Assembly (NCBI GenBank): GCA_911728455.2
Contig: OU452229.1
Span: 11,882,878 to 11,946,877, forward strand
Direction: 5' to 3'
Source of the DNA: Marthasterias glacialis
Taxonomy: Eukaryota > Echinodermata > Asteroidea > Forcipulatida > Asteriidae
Length of the DNA stretch: 64,000 bases
The notes beneath the pieces are model-generated. The model saw only the letters and a list, made by a program, of their open reading frames with translations. It searched no databases and was not told the origin of the DNA. The stretch's first letter is position 1, and the number at the start of each line of letters is the position of its first letter. The position numbers and the translations under genes were made by a program. This document shows, in pieces, positions 36,243-49,820 of this stretch.

Positions 36243-39200
36243 TTGTTTTCATTCTGTTACAGCTTCGTGTACAAAAGTGCCATTAGACAGGCGTTTGAAG
36301 CGCATTCGGAGCAGCCCTGCTCCCTGGTGGTTTCAAGAAGGAAGATGGCCCTGGCTGGCCGGGAAAACCAGATTTTCGGATGCAGGACTATAGCAGCTAC
36401 CTACAGGTACAAGAAATTTCTCTCTAGCCCCAGTATTTCTGGATTTATTGGCTGTGGCGCAGCCGACTACTTTTTGCGGCGTTTTTTTGCTGGCTTCGGT
36501 CCAGCACACATATAGTTGCCTTGGCTATTGTTGACGTACACACAGCATGGCCGTATGCACTGGACATCATCGGGGTGTCCTCACTCCGCGGTCCCTGGCA
36601 TCCTCCCTGCTTATCCCAAACCCCCAAGACCGGCATTTTCTGAAAGCACATGAGCAGGGCTTTCCAACAGTGTCAGGCTTGTCAGTTTCCCGCCAATACT
36701 TTGGGAGATAGAGCCGTTGCTAAGTCTTGTTTTCATTCTGTTACAGCTTCGTGTACAAAAGTGCCATTAGACAGGCGTTTGAAGCGCATTCGGAGCAACC
36801 CTGCTCCCTGGTGGTTTCAAGACGGAAGATGGCCCTGGATGGCCGGGAAAACCAGATTTTTGGATGCAGGACTATAGCAGCTACCTACAGGTACAATAAA
36901 TTTCTCTCTAGCCCCAGTATTTCTGGATTTATTGGCTGTGGCGCAGCCGACTACTTTTTGCGGCGTTTTTTTGCTGGCTTCGGTCCAGCACACATGTAGT
37001 TGCCTTGGCTATTGTTGACGTACACACAGCATGGCCGTATGCACTGGACATCATCGGGGTGTCCTCACTCCGCGGTCCCTGGCATCCTCCCTGTTTATCC
37101 CTAACCCCCAAGACCGGCATTTTCGGAAAGCACATGAGCAGGGCTTTCCAACAGTGTCAGGCTTGTCAGTTTCCCGCCAATACTTTGGGAGATAGAGCCG
37201 TTGCTAAGTCTTGTTTTCATTCTGATACAGCTTCGTGTACAAAAGTGCCATTAGACAGGCGTTTGAAGCGCATTCGGAGCAGCCCCGCTCCCTTGTGGTT
37301 TCAAGACGGAAGATGGCCCTGGCTGGCCGGGTAAACCAGATTTTCGGATGCAAGACTATGGCAGCTACCTACAGGTACAAGAAATTTCTCTCTAGCCCCA
37401 GTATTTCTGGATTTATTGGCCGTGGCGCAGCCGACTACTTTTTGCGGCGTTTTTTTGCTGGCTTCGGTCCAGCACACATGTAGTTGCATTGGCTATTGTT
37501 GACGTACACACATCATGGCCGTATGCACTGGACATCATCAGAGTGTCTTCACTCCGCGGTCCCTGGCATCCTCACTGTTTATCCCAAACCCCCAAGACCG
37601 GCATTTTCGGAAAGCCCATGAGCAGGGCTTTCCAACAGTGTCAGACTTGTCAGTTTCCCGCCAATACTTTGGAAGATAGAGCCAATGCTAAGTCTTGTTT
37701 TCATTCTGTTACAGCTTCGTGTACAAAAGTGCCATTAGACAGGCGTTTGAAGCGCATTCGGAGCAACCCCGCTCCCTGGTGGTTTCAAGACGGAAGATGG
37801 CCCTGGTTGGCCGGGAAAACCAGATTTTCGGATGCAGGACTATGGCAGCTACCTGCAGGTACAAGAAATTTCTCTCTAGCCCCAGTATTTCTGGATTTAT
37901 TGGCTGTGGCGCAGCCGACTACTTTTTTCGGCGTTTTTGTGCTGGCTTCGGTCCAGCACACATGTAGTTGCCTAGGCTATTGTTGACGTACACACATCAT
38001 GGGCGTATGCACTGGACATCATCGGGGTGTCCTCACTCCGCGGTCCCTGGCATCCTCCCTGTTTATCCAAAACCCCCAAGACCGGCATTTTCGGAAAGCC
38101 CATGAGCAGGGCTTTCCAACAGTGTCAGACTTGTCAGTTTCCCGCCAATACTTTGGGAGATAGAGCCGTTGCTAAGTCTTGTTTTCATTCTGTTACAGCT
38201 TCGTGTACAAAAGTGCCATTAGACAGGCGTTTGAAGCGTATTCGGAGCAGCCGCGCTCCCTGGTGGTTTCAAGACGGAAGATGGCCCTGGCTGGCCGGAA
38301 AAACCAGATTTTCGGATGCAGGACTATGGCAGCTACCTGCAGGTACAAGAAATTTCTCTCTAGCCCCATTATTTCTGGATTTATTGGCCGTGGTGCAGCC
38401 GACTACTTATTTCGGCGTTTTTTTTGGTTGGCTTCGGTCCAGCACACATGCAGTTGCCTTGGCTATTGTTGACGTACACACAGCATTGGCCGTATGCACT
38501 GGACATTATCGGGGTGTCCTCACTCCGCGGTCCCTGGCATCCTCGCTGTTTATTCAAAACCCCCGAGACCGGCATTTTCGGAAAGCCCATGAGCAGGGCT
38601 TTCCAACGGTGTCAGACTTGTCAGTTTCCCGCCAATACTTTGGGAGATAGAGCCGTTGCTAAGTCTTGTTTTCATTCTGTTACAGCTTCGTGTACAAAAG
38701 TGCCATTAGACAGGCGTTTGAAGCGCATTCGGAGCAACCCTGCTCCCTGGTGGTTTCAAGACGGAAGATGGCCCTGGATGGCCGGGAAAACCGGATTTTC
38801 GGATGCAGGACTATAGCAGCTACCTACAGGTACAAGAAATTTCTCTCTAGCCCCAGTATTTCTGGATTTATTGGCTGTGGCGCAGCCGACTACTTTTTGC
38901 GGCGTTTTTTTGCTGGCTTCGGTCCAGCACACATGTAGTTGCCTTGGCTATTGTTGACGTACACACAGCATGGCCGTATGCACTGGACATCATCGGGGTG
39001 TCCTCACTCCGTGGTCCCTGGCATCCTCCCTGTTTATCCAAAACCCCCAAGACCGGCATTTTCGGAAAGCACATGAGCAGGGCTTTCCAACAGTGTCAGG
39101 CTTGTCAGTTTCCCGCCAATACTTTGGGAGATAGAGCCGTTGCTAAGTCTTGTTTTCATTCTGTTACAGCTTCGTGTACAAAAGTGCCATTAGACAGGCG

Positions 39201-42200
39201 TTTGAAGCGCATTCGGAGCAACCCCGCTCCCTGGTGGTTTCAAGACGGAAGATGGCCCTGGTTGGACGGGAAAACCAGATTTTCGGATGCAGGACTATGG
39301 CAGCTACCTGCAGGTACAAGAAATTTCTCTCTAGCACCAGTATTTCTGGATTTATTGGCTGTGGCGCAGCCGACTACTTTTTTCGGCGTTTTTGTGCTGG
39401 CTTCGGTCCAGCACACATGTAGTTGCCTTGGCTATTGTTGACGTACACACAGCATGGCCGTATGCACTGGACATCATCGGGGTGTCCTCACTCCGCAGTC
39501 CCTGGCATCCTCCCTGTTTATCCCAAACCCCCAAGACCGGCATTTTCGGAAAGCACATGAGCAGGGCTTTCCAACAGTGTCAGGCTTGTCAGTTTCCCGC
39601 CAATACTTTGGAAGATAGAGCCGTTGCTAAGTCTTGTTTTCATTCTGTTACAGCTTCGTGTACAAAAGTGCCATTAGACAGGCGTTTGAAGCGCATTCGG
39701 AGCAACCCCGCTCCCTGGTGGTTTCAAGACGGAAGATGGCCCTGGTTGGCCGGGAAAACCAGATTTTCGGATGCAGGACTATGGCAGCTACCTGCAGGTA
39801 CAAGAAATTTCTCTCTAGCCCCAGTATTTCTGGATTTATTGGCTGTGGCGCAGCCGACTACTTTTTTCGGCGTTTTTGTGCTGGCTTCGGTACAGCACAC
39901 ATGTAGTTGCCTAGGCTATTGTTGACGTACACACAGCATGGCCGTATGCACTGGACATCATCGGGGTGTCCTCACTCCGCGGTCCCTGGCATCCTCCCTG
40001 TTTATCCAAAACCCCCAAGACCGGCATTTTCGAAAAGCACATGAGCAGGGCTTTCCAACAGTGTCAGGCTTGTCTGTTTCCCGCCAATACTTTGGGAGAT
40101 AGAGCCGTTGCTAAGTCTTGTTTTCATTCTGTTACAGCTTCGTGTACAAAAGTGCCATTAGACAGGCGTTTGAAGCGTCTTCGGAGCAGCCGCAATCCCT
40201 GGTGGTTTCAAGACGGAAGATGGCCTTGGCTGGCCGGGAAAACCAGATTTTCGGATGCAGGACTATGGCAGCTACCTGCAGGTACAAGAAATTTCTCTCT
40301 AGCCCCATTATTTCTGGATTTATTGGCCGTGGTGCAGCCGACTACTTATTTCGGCGTTTTTTCGCTGGCTTCGGTCCAGCACACATGTAGTTGCCTTGGC
40401 TATTGTTGACGTACACACAGCATGGCCGTATGCACTGGACATTATCGGGGTGTCCTCACTCCGCAGTCCCTGGCATCCTCCCTGTTTATCCCAAACCCCC
40501 AAGACCGGCATTTTCGGAAAGCCCATGAGCAGGGCTTTCCAACAGTGTCAGGCTTGTCAGTTTCCCGCCAATACTTTGGGAGATAGAGCCGTTGCTAAGT
40601 CTTGTTTTCATTCTGTTACAGCTTCGTGTACAAAAGTGCCATTAGACAGGCGTTTGAAGCGCATTCGGAGCAACCCCGCTCCCTGGTGGTTTCAAGACGG
40701 AAGATGGCCCTGGTTGGCCGGGAAAACCACATTTTCGTATGCAGGACTATGGCAGGTACCTGCAGGTACAAGAAATTTCTCTCTAGCCCCAGTATTTCTG
40801 GATTTATTGGCTGTGGCGCAGCCGACTACTTTTTTCGGCGTTTTTGTGCTGGCTTCGGTCCAGCACACATGTAGTTGCCTTGGCTATTGTTGACGTACAC
40901 ACAGCATGGCCGTATGCACTGGACATCATCGGGGTGTCCTCACTCCGCGGTCCCTGGCATCCTCCCTGTTTATCCCAAACCCCCAAGACCGACATTTTCG
41001 GAAAGCACATGAGCAGGGCTTTCCAACAGTGTCAGGCTTGTCAGTTTCCCGCCAATACTTTTGGAGATAGAGCCGTTGCTAAGTCTTGTTTTCATTCTGT
41101 TACAGCTTCGTGTACAAAAGTGCCATTAGACAGGCGTTTGAAGCGCATTCGGAGCAGCCCTGCTCCCTGGTGGTTTCAAGACGGAAGATGGCCCTGGCTG
41201 GCCGGGAAAACCGGATTTTCGGATGCAGGACTATGGCAGCTACCTACAGGTACAAGAAATTTCTCTCTAGCCCCAGTATTTCTGGATTTATTGGCCGTGG
41301 TGCAGCCGACTTCTTATTTCGGCGTTTTTTCGCTGGCTTCGGTCCAGCACACATATAGTTGCCTTGGCTATTGTTGACGTACACACAGCATGGCCGTATG
41401 CACTGGACATCATCGGGGTGTCCTCAATCCGCGGTCCCTGGCATCCTCCCTGTTTATCCCAAGCCCCCAAGACCGGCATTTTCGGAAAGCACATGAGCAG
41501 GGCTTTCCAACAGTGTCAGGCTTGTCAGTTTCCCGCCAATACTTTTGGAAATAGAGCCGTTGCTAAGTCTTGTTTTCATTCTGTTACAGCTTCGTGTACA
41601 AAAGTGCCATTAGACAGGCGTTTGAAGCGTCTTCGGAGCAGCCGCAATCCCTGGTGGTTTCAAGACGGAAGATGGCCCTGGCTGGCCGAGAAAACCAGAT
41701 TTTCGGATGCAGGACTATGGCAGCTACCTGCAGGTACAAGAAATTTCTCTCTAGCCCCATTATTTCTGGATTTATTGGCCGTGGTGCAGCCGACTACTTA
41801 TTTCGGCGTTTTTTCGCTGGCTTCGGTCCAGCACACATGTAGTTGCCTTGGCTATTGTTGACGTACACACAGCATGGCCGTATGCACTGGACATTATCGG
41901 GGTGTCCTCACTCCGCGGTCCCTGGCATCCTCCCTGTTTATCCCAAACCCCCAAGACCGGCATTTTCGGAAAGCCCATGAGCAGGGCTTTCCAACAGTGT
42001 CAGGCTTGTTAGTTTCCCGCCAATACTTTGGGAGATAGAGCCGTTGCTAAGTCTTGTTTTCATTCTGTTACAGCTTCGTGTACAAAAGTACCATTAGACA
42101 GGCGTTTGAAGCGCATTCGGAGCAGCCCTGCTCCCTGGTGGTTTTTAAGACGGAAGATGGCCCTGGCAGGCCAGGAAAACCAGATTTTCGGATGCAAGGC

Positions 42201-43289
42201 TATGGCAGCTACCTACAGGTACAAGAAATTTCTCTCTAGCCCCAGTATTTCTAGATTTATTGGCTGTGGCGCAGCCGACTACTTTTTGCGGCGTTTTTTT
42301 GCTGGCTTAGGTCCAGCACACATGTAGTTGCCTTGGCTATTGTTGACGTACACGCAGCATTGCCGTATGCACTGGACATCATCGGGGTGTCCTCACTCCG
42401 CAGTCCCTGGCATCCTTCCTGTTTATCCCAAACCCCCAAGACCGGCATTTTCGGAAAGCACATGAGCAGGGCTTTCCAACAGTGTCAGGCTTGTCAGTTT
42501 CCCGCCAATACTTTGGGAGATAGAGCCGTTGCTAAGTCTTGTTTTCATTCTGTTACAGCTTCGTGTACAAAAGTGCCATTAGACAGGCGTTTGAAGCGCA
42601 TTCGGAGCAGCCCTGCTCCCTGGTGGTTTCAATACGGAAGATGGCCCTGGCTGGCCGGGAAAACCAGATTTTCGGATGCAGGACTATAGCAGCTACCTAC
42701 AGGTACAAGAAATTTCTCTCTAGCCCCAGTATTTCTGGATTTATTGGCCGTGGCGCAGCCGACTACTTTTTGCGGCGTTTTTTTGCTGGCTTCGGTCCAG
42801 CACACATGTAGTTGCCTTGGCTATTGTTGACGTACACACAGCATGGCCGTATGCACTGGACATCATCGGGGTGTCCTCACTCCGCGGTCCCTGGCATCCT
42901 CCCTGTTTATCCCAAACCCCCAAGACCGGCATTTTCGGAAAGCCCATGAGCAAGGCTTTCCAACAGTGTCAGGCTTGTCAGTTTCCCGCCAATACTTTGG
43001 GAGATAGAGCCGTTGCTCAGTCTTGTTTTCATTCTGATACAGCTTCGTGTACAAAAGTGCCATTAGACAGGCGTTTGAAGCGCATTCGGAGCAGCCCCGC
43101 TCCCTTGTGGTTTCAAGACGGAAGATGGCCCTGGCTGGCCGGGTAAACCAGATTTCCGGATGCAAGACTATGGCAGCTACCTGCAGGTACAAAAAATTTC
43201 TCTCTAGCCCCATTATTTCTGGATTTATTGGCCGTGGTGCAGCCGACTACTTATTTCGGCGTTTTTTCGCTGGCTTCGGTCCAGCACAC

Positions 43290-43562
43290 ATGGCTATTGT
43301 TGACGTACACACAGCATGGCCGTATGCACTGGACATTATCGGGGTGTCCTCACTCCGCGGTCCCTGGTGGTTTCAAGACGGAAGATGGCCCTGGTTGGCC
43401 GGGAAAACCAGATTTTCGGATGCAGGACTATGGCAGCTACCTACAGATACAAGAAATTTCTCTCTAGCCTCAGTATTTCTGGATTTATTGGCTGTGGCGC
43501 AGCCGACTACTTTTTGCGGCGTTTTTTTTTGCTGGCTTCGGTCCAGCACACATGTAGTTGCC
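43290..43562 (+). repeat. Half-length monomer (273 bp), copy 1
   Basis: At 43361-43367 the first 'tccctgg' of the unit is joined directly to sequence that normally follows the second 'tccctgg', removing 213 bp. The lost part contains the acceptor-like tract and the first part of the candidate exon. Just upstream, at 43290-43293, 'cacatg' runs straight into 'gctatt', an 11-bp deletion that removes the usual in-frame tag. The T run near 43522 is T9. Together these changes create an open frame of 331 codons (43047-44042), which I regard as a by-product. An identical arrangement lies 3629 bp downstream, so the defect was duplicated with its surroundings. Confidence 0.93.
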
Positions 43563-46468
43563 TTGGCTATTGTTGACGTACACACAGCAATGCCGTATGC
43601 ACTGGACATCATCGGGGTGTCCTCACTCCGCAGTCCCTTGCATCCTCCCTGTTTATCCCAAACCCCCAAGACTGGCATTTTCGGAAAGCCCATGAGCAGG
43701 GCTTTCCAACAGTGTCAGACTTGTCAGTTTCCCGCCAATACTTTGGGAGATAGAGCCGTTTCTAAGTCTTGTTTTCATTCTGTTACAGCTTCGTGTACAA
43801 AAGTGCCATTAGACAGGCGTTTGAAGCGCATTCGGAGCAGCCCTGCTCCCTGGTGGTTTCAAGACGGAAGATGGCCCTGGCAGGCCAGGAAAACCAGATT
43901 TTTCGGATGCAAGACTATGGCAGCTACCTACAGGTACAAGAAATTTCTCTCTAGCCCCAGTATTTCTGGATTTATTGGCTGTGGCGCAGCCGACTACTTT
44001 TTGCGGCGTTTTTTTGCTGGCTTCGGTCCAGCACACATGTAGTTGCCTTGGCTATTGTTGACGTACACACAGCATGGCCGTATGCACTGGACATCATCGG
44101 GGTGTCCTCACTCCGCGGTCCCTGGCATCCTCCCTGTTTATCCCAAGCCCCCAAGACCGGCATTTTCGGAAAGCACATGAGCAGGGCTTTCCAACAGTGT
44201 CAGGCTTGTCAGTTTCCCGCCAATACTTTGGGAGATAGAGCCGTTGCTAAGTCTTGTTTTCATTCTGTTACAGCTTCGTGTACAAAAGTGCCATTAGACA
44301 GGCGTTTGAAGCGTATTCGGAGCAGCCGCGCTCCCTGGTGGTTTCAAGACGGAAGATGGCCCTGGCTGGCCGGGAAAACCAGATTTCCGGATGCAGGACT
44401 ATGGCAGCTACCTGCAGGTACAAGAAATTTCTCTCTAGCCCCATTATTTCTGGATTTATTGGCCGTGGTGCAGCCGACTACTTTTTGCGGCGTTTTTTCG
44501 CTGGCTTCGGTCCAGCACACATGTAGTTGCCTTGGCTATTGTTGACGTACACACAGCATGGCCGTATGCACTGGACATTATCGGGGTGTCCTCACTCCGC
44601 GGTCCCTGGCATCCTCCCTGTTTATCCCAAACCCCCAAGACCGGCATTTTCGGAAAGCCCATGAGCAGGGCTTTCCAACAGTGTCAGGCTTGTCAGTTTC
44701 CCGCCAATACTTTGGGAGATAGAGCCGTTGCTAAGTCTTGTTTTCATTATGTTACAGCTTCGTGTACAAAAGTGCCATTAGACAGGCGTTTGAAGCGCAT
44801 TCGGAGCAGCCCTGCTCTCTGGTGGTTTCAAGACGGAAGATGGCCCTGGCTGGCCGGGAAAACCAGATTTTCGGATGCAGGACTATGGCAGCTACCTACA
44901 GATACAAGAAATTTCTCTCTAGCCTCAGTATTTCTGGATTTATTGGCTGTGGCGCAGCCGACTACTTTTTGCGGCGTTTTTTTTGCTGGCTTCGGTCCAG
45001 CACACATGTAGTTGCCTTGGCTATTGTTGACGTACACACAGCAATGCCGTATGCACTGGACATCATCGGGGTGTCCTCACTCCGCAGTCCCTGGCATCCT
45101 CCCTGTTTATCCCAAACCCCCAAGACTGGCATTTTCGGAAAGCCCATGAGCAGGGCTTTCCAACAGTGTCAGACTTGTCAGTTTCCCGCCAATACTTTGG
45201 GAGATAGAGCCGTTTCTAAGTCTTGTTTTCATTATGTTACAGCTTCGTGTACAAAAGTGCCATTAGACAGGCGTTTGAAGCGCATTCGGAGCAGCCCTGC
45301 TCTCTGGTGGTTTCAAGACGGAAGATGGCCCTGGCTGGCCGGGAAAACCAGATTTTCGGATGCAGGACTATGGCAGCTACCTACAGATACAAGAAATTTC
45401 TCTCTAGCCTCAGTATTTCTGGATTTATTGGCCGTGGCGCAGCCGACTACTTTTTGCGGCGTTTTTTTGCTGGCTTCGGTCCAGCACACATGTAGTTGCC
45501 TTGGCTATTGTTGACGTACACACACCATGGCCGTATGCACTGGACATTATCGGGGTGTCCTCACTCCGCGGTCCCTGGCATCCTCCCTGTTTATCCCAAA
45601 CCCCCAAGACCGGCATTTTCGGAAAGCCCATGAGCAGGGCTTTCCAACAGTGTCAGGCTTGTCAGTTTCCCGCCAATACTTTGGGAGATAGAGCCGTTGC
45701 TAAGTCTTGTTTTCATTCTGTTACAGCTTCGTGTACAAAAGTGCCATTAGACAGGCGTTTGAAGCGCATTCGGAGCAGCCCTGCTCCCTGGTGGTTTCAA
45801 GACGGAAGATGGCCCTGGCTGGCCGGGAAAACCAGATTTCCGGATGCAGGACTATGGCAGCTACCTGCAGGTACAAGAAATTTCTCTCTAGCCCCATTAT
45901 TTTTGGATTTATTGGCCGTGGTGCAGCCGACTACTTATTTTGGCGTTTTTTCGCTGGCTTCGGTCCAGCACACATGTAGTTGCCGTGGCTATTGTTGACG
46001 TAAACACACCATGGCCGTATGCACTGGACATTATCGGGGTGTCCTCACTCCGCGGTCCCTGGCATCCTCCCTGTTTATCCCAAACCCCCAAGACCGGCAT
46101 TTTCGGAAAGCCCATGAGCAGGGCTTTCCAACAGTGTCAGACTTGTCAGTTTCCCGCCAATACTTTGGGAGATAGAGCCGTTTCTAAGTCTTGTTTTCAT
46201 TCTGTTACAGCTTCGTGTACAAAAGTGCCATTAGACAGGCGTTTGAAGCGCATTCGGAGCAGCCCTGCTCCCTGGTGGTTTCAAGACGGAAGATGGCCCT
46301 GGCAGGCCAGGAAAACCAGATTTCCGGATGCAAGACTATGGCAGCTACCTACAGGTACAAGAAATTTCTCTCTAGCCCCAGTATTTCTGGATTTATTGGC
46401 CGTGGCGCAGCCGACTACTTTTTGCGGCGTTTTTTTGCTGGCTTCGGTCCAGCACACATGTAGTTGCA

Positions 46469-46918
46469 TTGGCTATTGTTGACGTACACACATCATGGCC
46501 GTATGTCACTCCGCGGTTTCTGGCATCCTCCCTGTTTATCCCAAACCCCCAAGACCGGCATTTTCGGAAAGCCCATGAGCAGGGCTTTCCAACAGTGTCA
46601 GACTTGTCAGTTTCCCGCCAATACTTTGGAAGATAGAGCCGTTGCTAAGTCTTGTTTTCATTCTGTTACAGCTTCGTGTACAAAAGTGCCATTAGACAGG
46701 CGTTTGAAGCGCATTCGGAGCAACCCCGCTCCCTGGTGGTTTCAAGACGGAAGATGGCCCTGGTTGGCCGGGAAAACCACATTTTCGGATGCAGGACTAT
46801 GGCAGCTACCTGCAGGTACAAAAAATTTCTCTCTAGCCCCATTATTTCTGGATTTATTGGCCGTGGTGCAGCCGACTACTTATTTCGGCGTTTTTTCGCT
46901 GGCTTCGGTCCAGCACAC
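46469..46918 (+). repeat. Monomer with 23-bp deletion
   Basis: At 46501-46510 the sequence reads 'gtatgtcact'. In intact units 23 bp lie between 'gtatg' and 'tcactcc', covering the stretch that contains 'ggacatcatcgggg'. The anchor spacing drops to 461 bp. The same unit shows 'ggtttctggc' just after the junction, where other units have 'ggtccctggc'. I see no long microhomology at the break. The deletion occurs once in the window. Confidence 0.88.
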
Positions 46919-47191
46919 ATGGCTATTGTTGACGTACACACAGCATGGCCGTATGCACTGGACATTATCGGGGTGTCCTCACTCCGCGGTCCCTGGTGGT
47001 TTCAAGACGGAAGATGGCCCTGGTTGGCCGGGAAAACCAGATTTTCGGATGCAGGACTATGGCAGCTACCTACAGATACAAGAAATTTCTCTCTAGCCTC
47101 AGTATTTCTGGATTTATTGGCTGTGGCGCAGCCGACTACTTTTTGCGGCGTTTTTTTTTGCTGGCTTCGGTCCAGCACACATGTAGTTGCC
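46919..47191 (+). repeat. Half-length monomer (273 bp), copy 2
   Basis: The junction at 46990-46996 and the 11-bp deletion at 46919-46921 match the unit at 43290 base for base, as does the T9 run near 47151. The shift is 3629 bp. The unit upstream differs: here it carries 'ggttggccgggaaaaccac', whereas the first copy is preceded by 'ggtaaaccagatttccgg'. The duplicated segment therefore begins inside that upstream unit, near the shared 'gtacaaaaaatttc' at 43189 and 46818. Confidence 0.93.
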
Positions 47192-49820
47192 TTGGCTATT
47201 GTTGACGTACACACAGCAATGCCGTATGCACTGGACATCATCGGGGTGTCCTCACTCCGCAGTCCCTTGCATCCTCCCTGTTTATCCCAAACCCCCAAGA
47301 CTGGCATTTTCGGAAAGCCCATGAGCAGGGCTTTCCAACAGTGTCAGACTTGTCAGTTTCCCGCCAATACTTTGGGAGATAGAGCCGTTTCTAAGTCTTG
47401 TTTTCATTCTGTTACAGCTTCGTGTACAAAAGTGCCATTAGACAGGCGTTTGAAGCGCATTCGGAGCAGCCCTGCTCCCTGGTGGTTTCAAGACGGAAGA
47501 TGGCCCTGGCAGGCCAGGAAAACCAGATTTTTCGGATGCAAGACTATGGCAGCTACCTACAGGTACAAGAAATTTCTCTCTAGCCCCAGTATTTCTGGAT
47601 TTATTGGCTGTGGCGCAGCCGACTACTTTTTGCGGCGTTTTTTTGCTGGCTTCGGTCCAGCACACATGTAGTTGCCTTGGCTATTGTTGACGTACACACA
47701 GCATGGCCGTATGCACTGGACATCATCGGGGTGTCCTCACTCCGCGGTCCCTGGCATCCTCCCTGTTTATCCCAAGCCCCCAAGACCGGCATTTTCGGAA
47801 AGCACATGAGCAGGGCTTTCCAACAGTGTCAGGCTTGTCAGTTTCCCGCCAATACTTTGGGAGATAGAGCCGTTTCTAAGTCTTGTTTTCATTCTGTTAC
47901 AGCTTCGTGTACAAAAGTGCCATTAGACAGGCGTTTGAAGCGCATTCGGAGCAGCCCTGCTCCCTGGTGGTTTCAAGACGGAAGATGGCCCTGGCAGGCC
48001 AGGAAAACCAGATTTTTCGGATGCAAGACTATGGCAGCTACCTACAGGTACAAGAAATTTCTCTCTAGCCCCAGTATTTCTGGATTTATTGGCTGTGGCG
48101 CAGCCGACTACTTTTTGCGGCGTTTTTTTGCTGGCTTCGGTCCAGCACACATGTAGTTGCCTTGGCTATTGTTGACGTACACACAGCATGGCCGTATGCA
48201 CTGGACATCATCGGGGTGTCCTCACTCCGCGGTCCCTGGCATCCTCCCTGTTTATCCCAAGCCCCCAAGACCGGCATTTTCGGAAAGCCCATGAGCAGGG
48301 CTTTCCAACAGTGTCAGGCTTGTCAGTTTCCCGCCAATACTTTGGGAGATAGAGCCGTTGCTAAGTCTTGTTTTCATTCTGTTACAGCTTCGTGTACAAA
48401 AGTGCCATTAGACAGGCGTTTGAAGCGCATTCGGAGCAGCCCTGCTCTCTGGTGGTTTCAAGACGGAAGATGGCCCTGGCTGGCCGGGAAAACCAGATTT
48501 TCGGATGCAGGACTATGGCAGCTACCTACAGATACAAGAAATTTCTCTCTAGCCTCAGTATTTCTGGATTTATTGGCTGTGGCGCAGCCGACTACTTTTT
48601 GCGGCGTTTTTTTTGCTGGCTTCGGTCCAGCACACATGTAGTTGCCTTGGCTATTGTTGACGTACACACAGCAATGCCGTATGCACTGGACATCATCGGG
48701 GTGTCCTCACTCCGCAGTCCCTGGCATCCTCCCTGTTTATCCCAAACCCCCAAGACTGGCATTTTCGGAAAGCCCATGAGCAGGGCTTTCCAACAGTGTC
48801 AGACTTGTCAGTTTCCCGCCAATACTTTGGGAGATAGAGCCGTTTCTAAGTCTTGTTTTCATTATGTTACAGCTTCGTGTACAAAAGTGCCATTAGACAG
48901 GCGTTTGAAGCGCATTCGGAGCAGCCCTGCTCTCTGGTGGTTTCAAGACGGAAGATGGCCCTGGCTGGCCGGGAAAACCAGATTTTCGGATGCAGGACTA
49001 TGGCAGCTACCTACAGATACAAGAAATTTCTCTCTAGCCTCAGTATTTCTGGATTTATTGGCCGTGGCGCAGCCGACTACTTTTTGCGGCGTTTTTTTGC
49101 TGGCTTCGGTCCAGCACACATGTAGTTGCCTTGGCTATTGTTGACGTACACACAGCATGGCCGTATGCACTGGACATTATCGGGGTGTCCTCACTCCGCG
49201 GTCCCTGGCATCCTCCCTGTTTATCCCAAACCCCCAAGACCGGCATTTTCGGAAAGCCCATGAGCAGGGCTTTCCAACAGTGTCAGACTTGTCAGTTTCC
49301 CGCCAATACTTTGGGAGATAGAGCCGTTGCTAAGTCTTGTTTTCATTCTGTTACAGCTTCGTGTACAAAAGTGCCATTAGACAGGCGTTTGAAGCGCATT
49401 CGGAGCAGCCCTGCTCCCTGGTGGTTTCAAGACGGAAGATGGCCCTGGCTGGCCGGGAAAACCAGATTTCCGGATGCAGGACTATGGCAGCTACCTGCAG
49501 GTACAAGAAATTTCTCTCTAGCCCCATTATTTTTGGATTTATTGGCCGTGGTGCAGCCGACTACTTATTTTGGCGTTTTTTCGCTGGCTTCGGTCCAGCA
49601 CACATGTAGTTGCCGTGGCTATTGTTGACGTAAACACACCATGGCCGTATGCACTGGACATTATCGGGGTGTCCTCACTCCGCGGTCCCTGGCATCCTCC
49701 CTGTTTATCCCAAACCCCCAAGACCGGCATTTTCGGAAAGCCCATGAGCAGGGCTTTCCAACAGTGTCAGACTTGTCAGTTTCCCGCCAATACTTTGGGA
49801 GATAGAGCCGTTTCTAAGTC

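Larger units (their letters stand above)
29274..43289 (+). repeat. Mixed subarray, 'cattatttctgg' and 'cttatttcgg' subfamilies
   Basis: Unit starts are 29274, 29759, 30243, 30727, 31188, 31674, 32158, 32642, 33127, 33611, 34098, 34582, 35067, 35551, 36037, 36521, 37005, 37489, 37973, about 38459, 38944, 39428, 39912, 40396, 40880, 41364, 41848, 42333 and 42817. Two tail types alternate irregularly: 'ccattatttctgg' with 'gactacttatttcgg', and 'cagtatttctgg' with 'tttttgcgg' or 'ttttttcgg'. Units with 'gtttttttttggttgg' near 34055 and shorter-T relatives near 31640, 36000 and 38420 form a small clade. Units at 40118 and 41570 share 'cttcggagcagccgcaatcc', 1452 bp apart. Unit lengths vary most here (460-487 bp), largely through T-run length. 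Confidence 0.8.
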
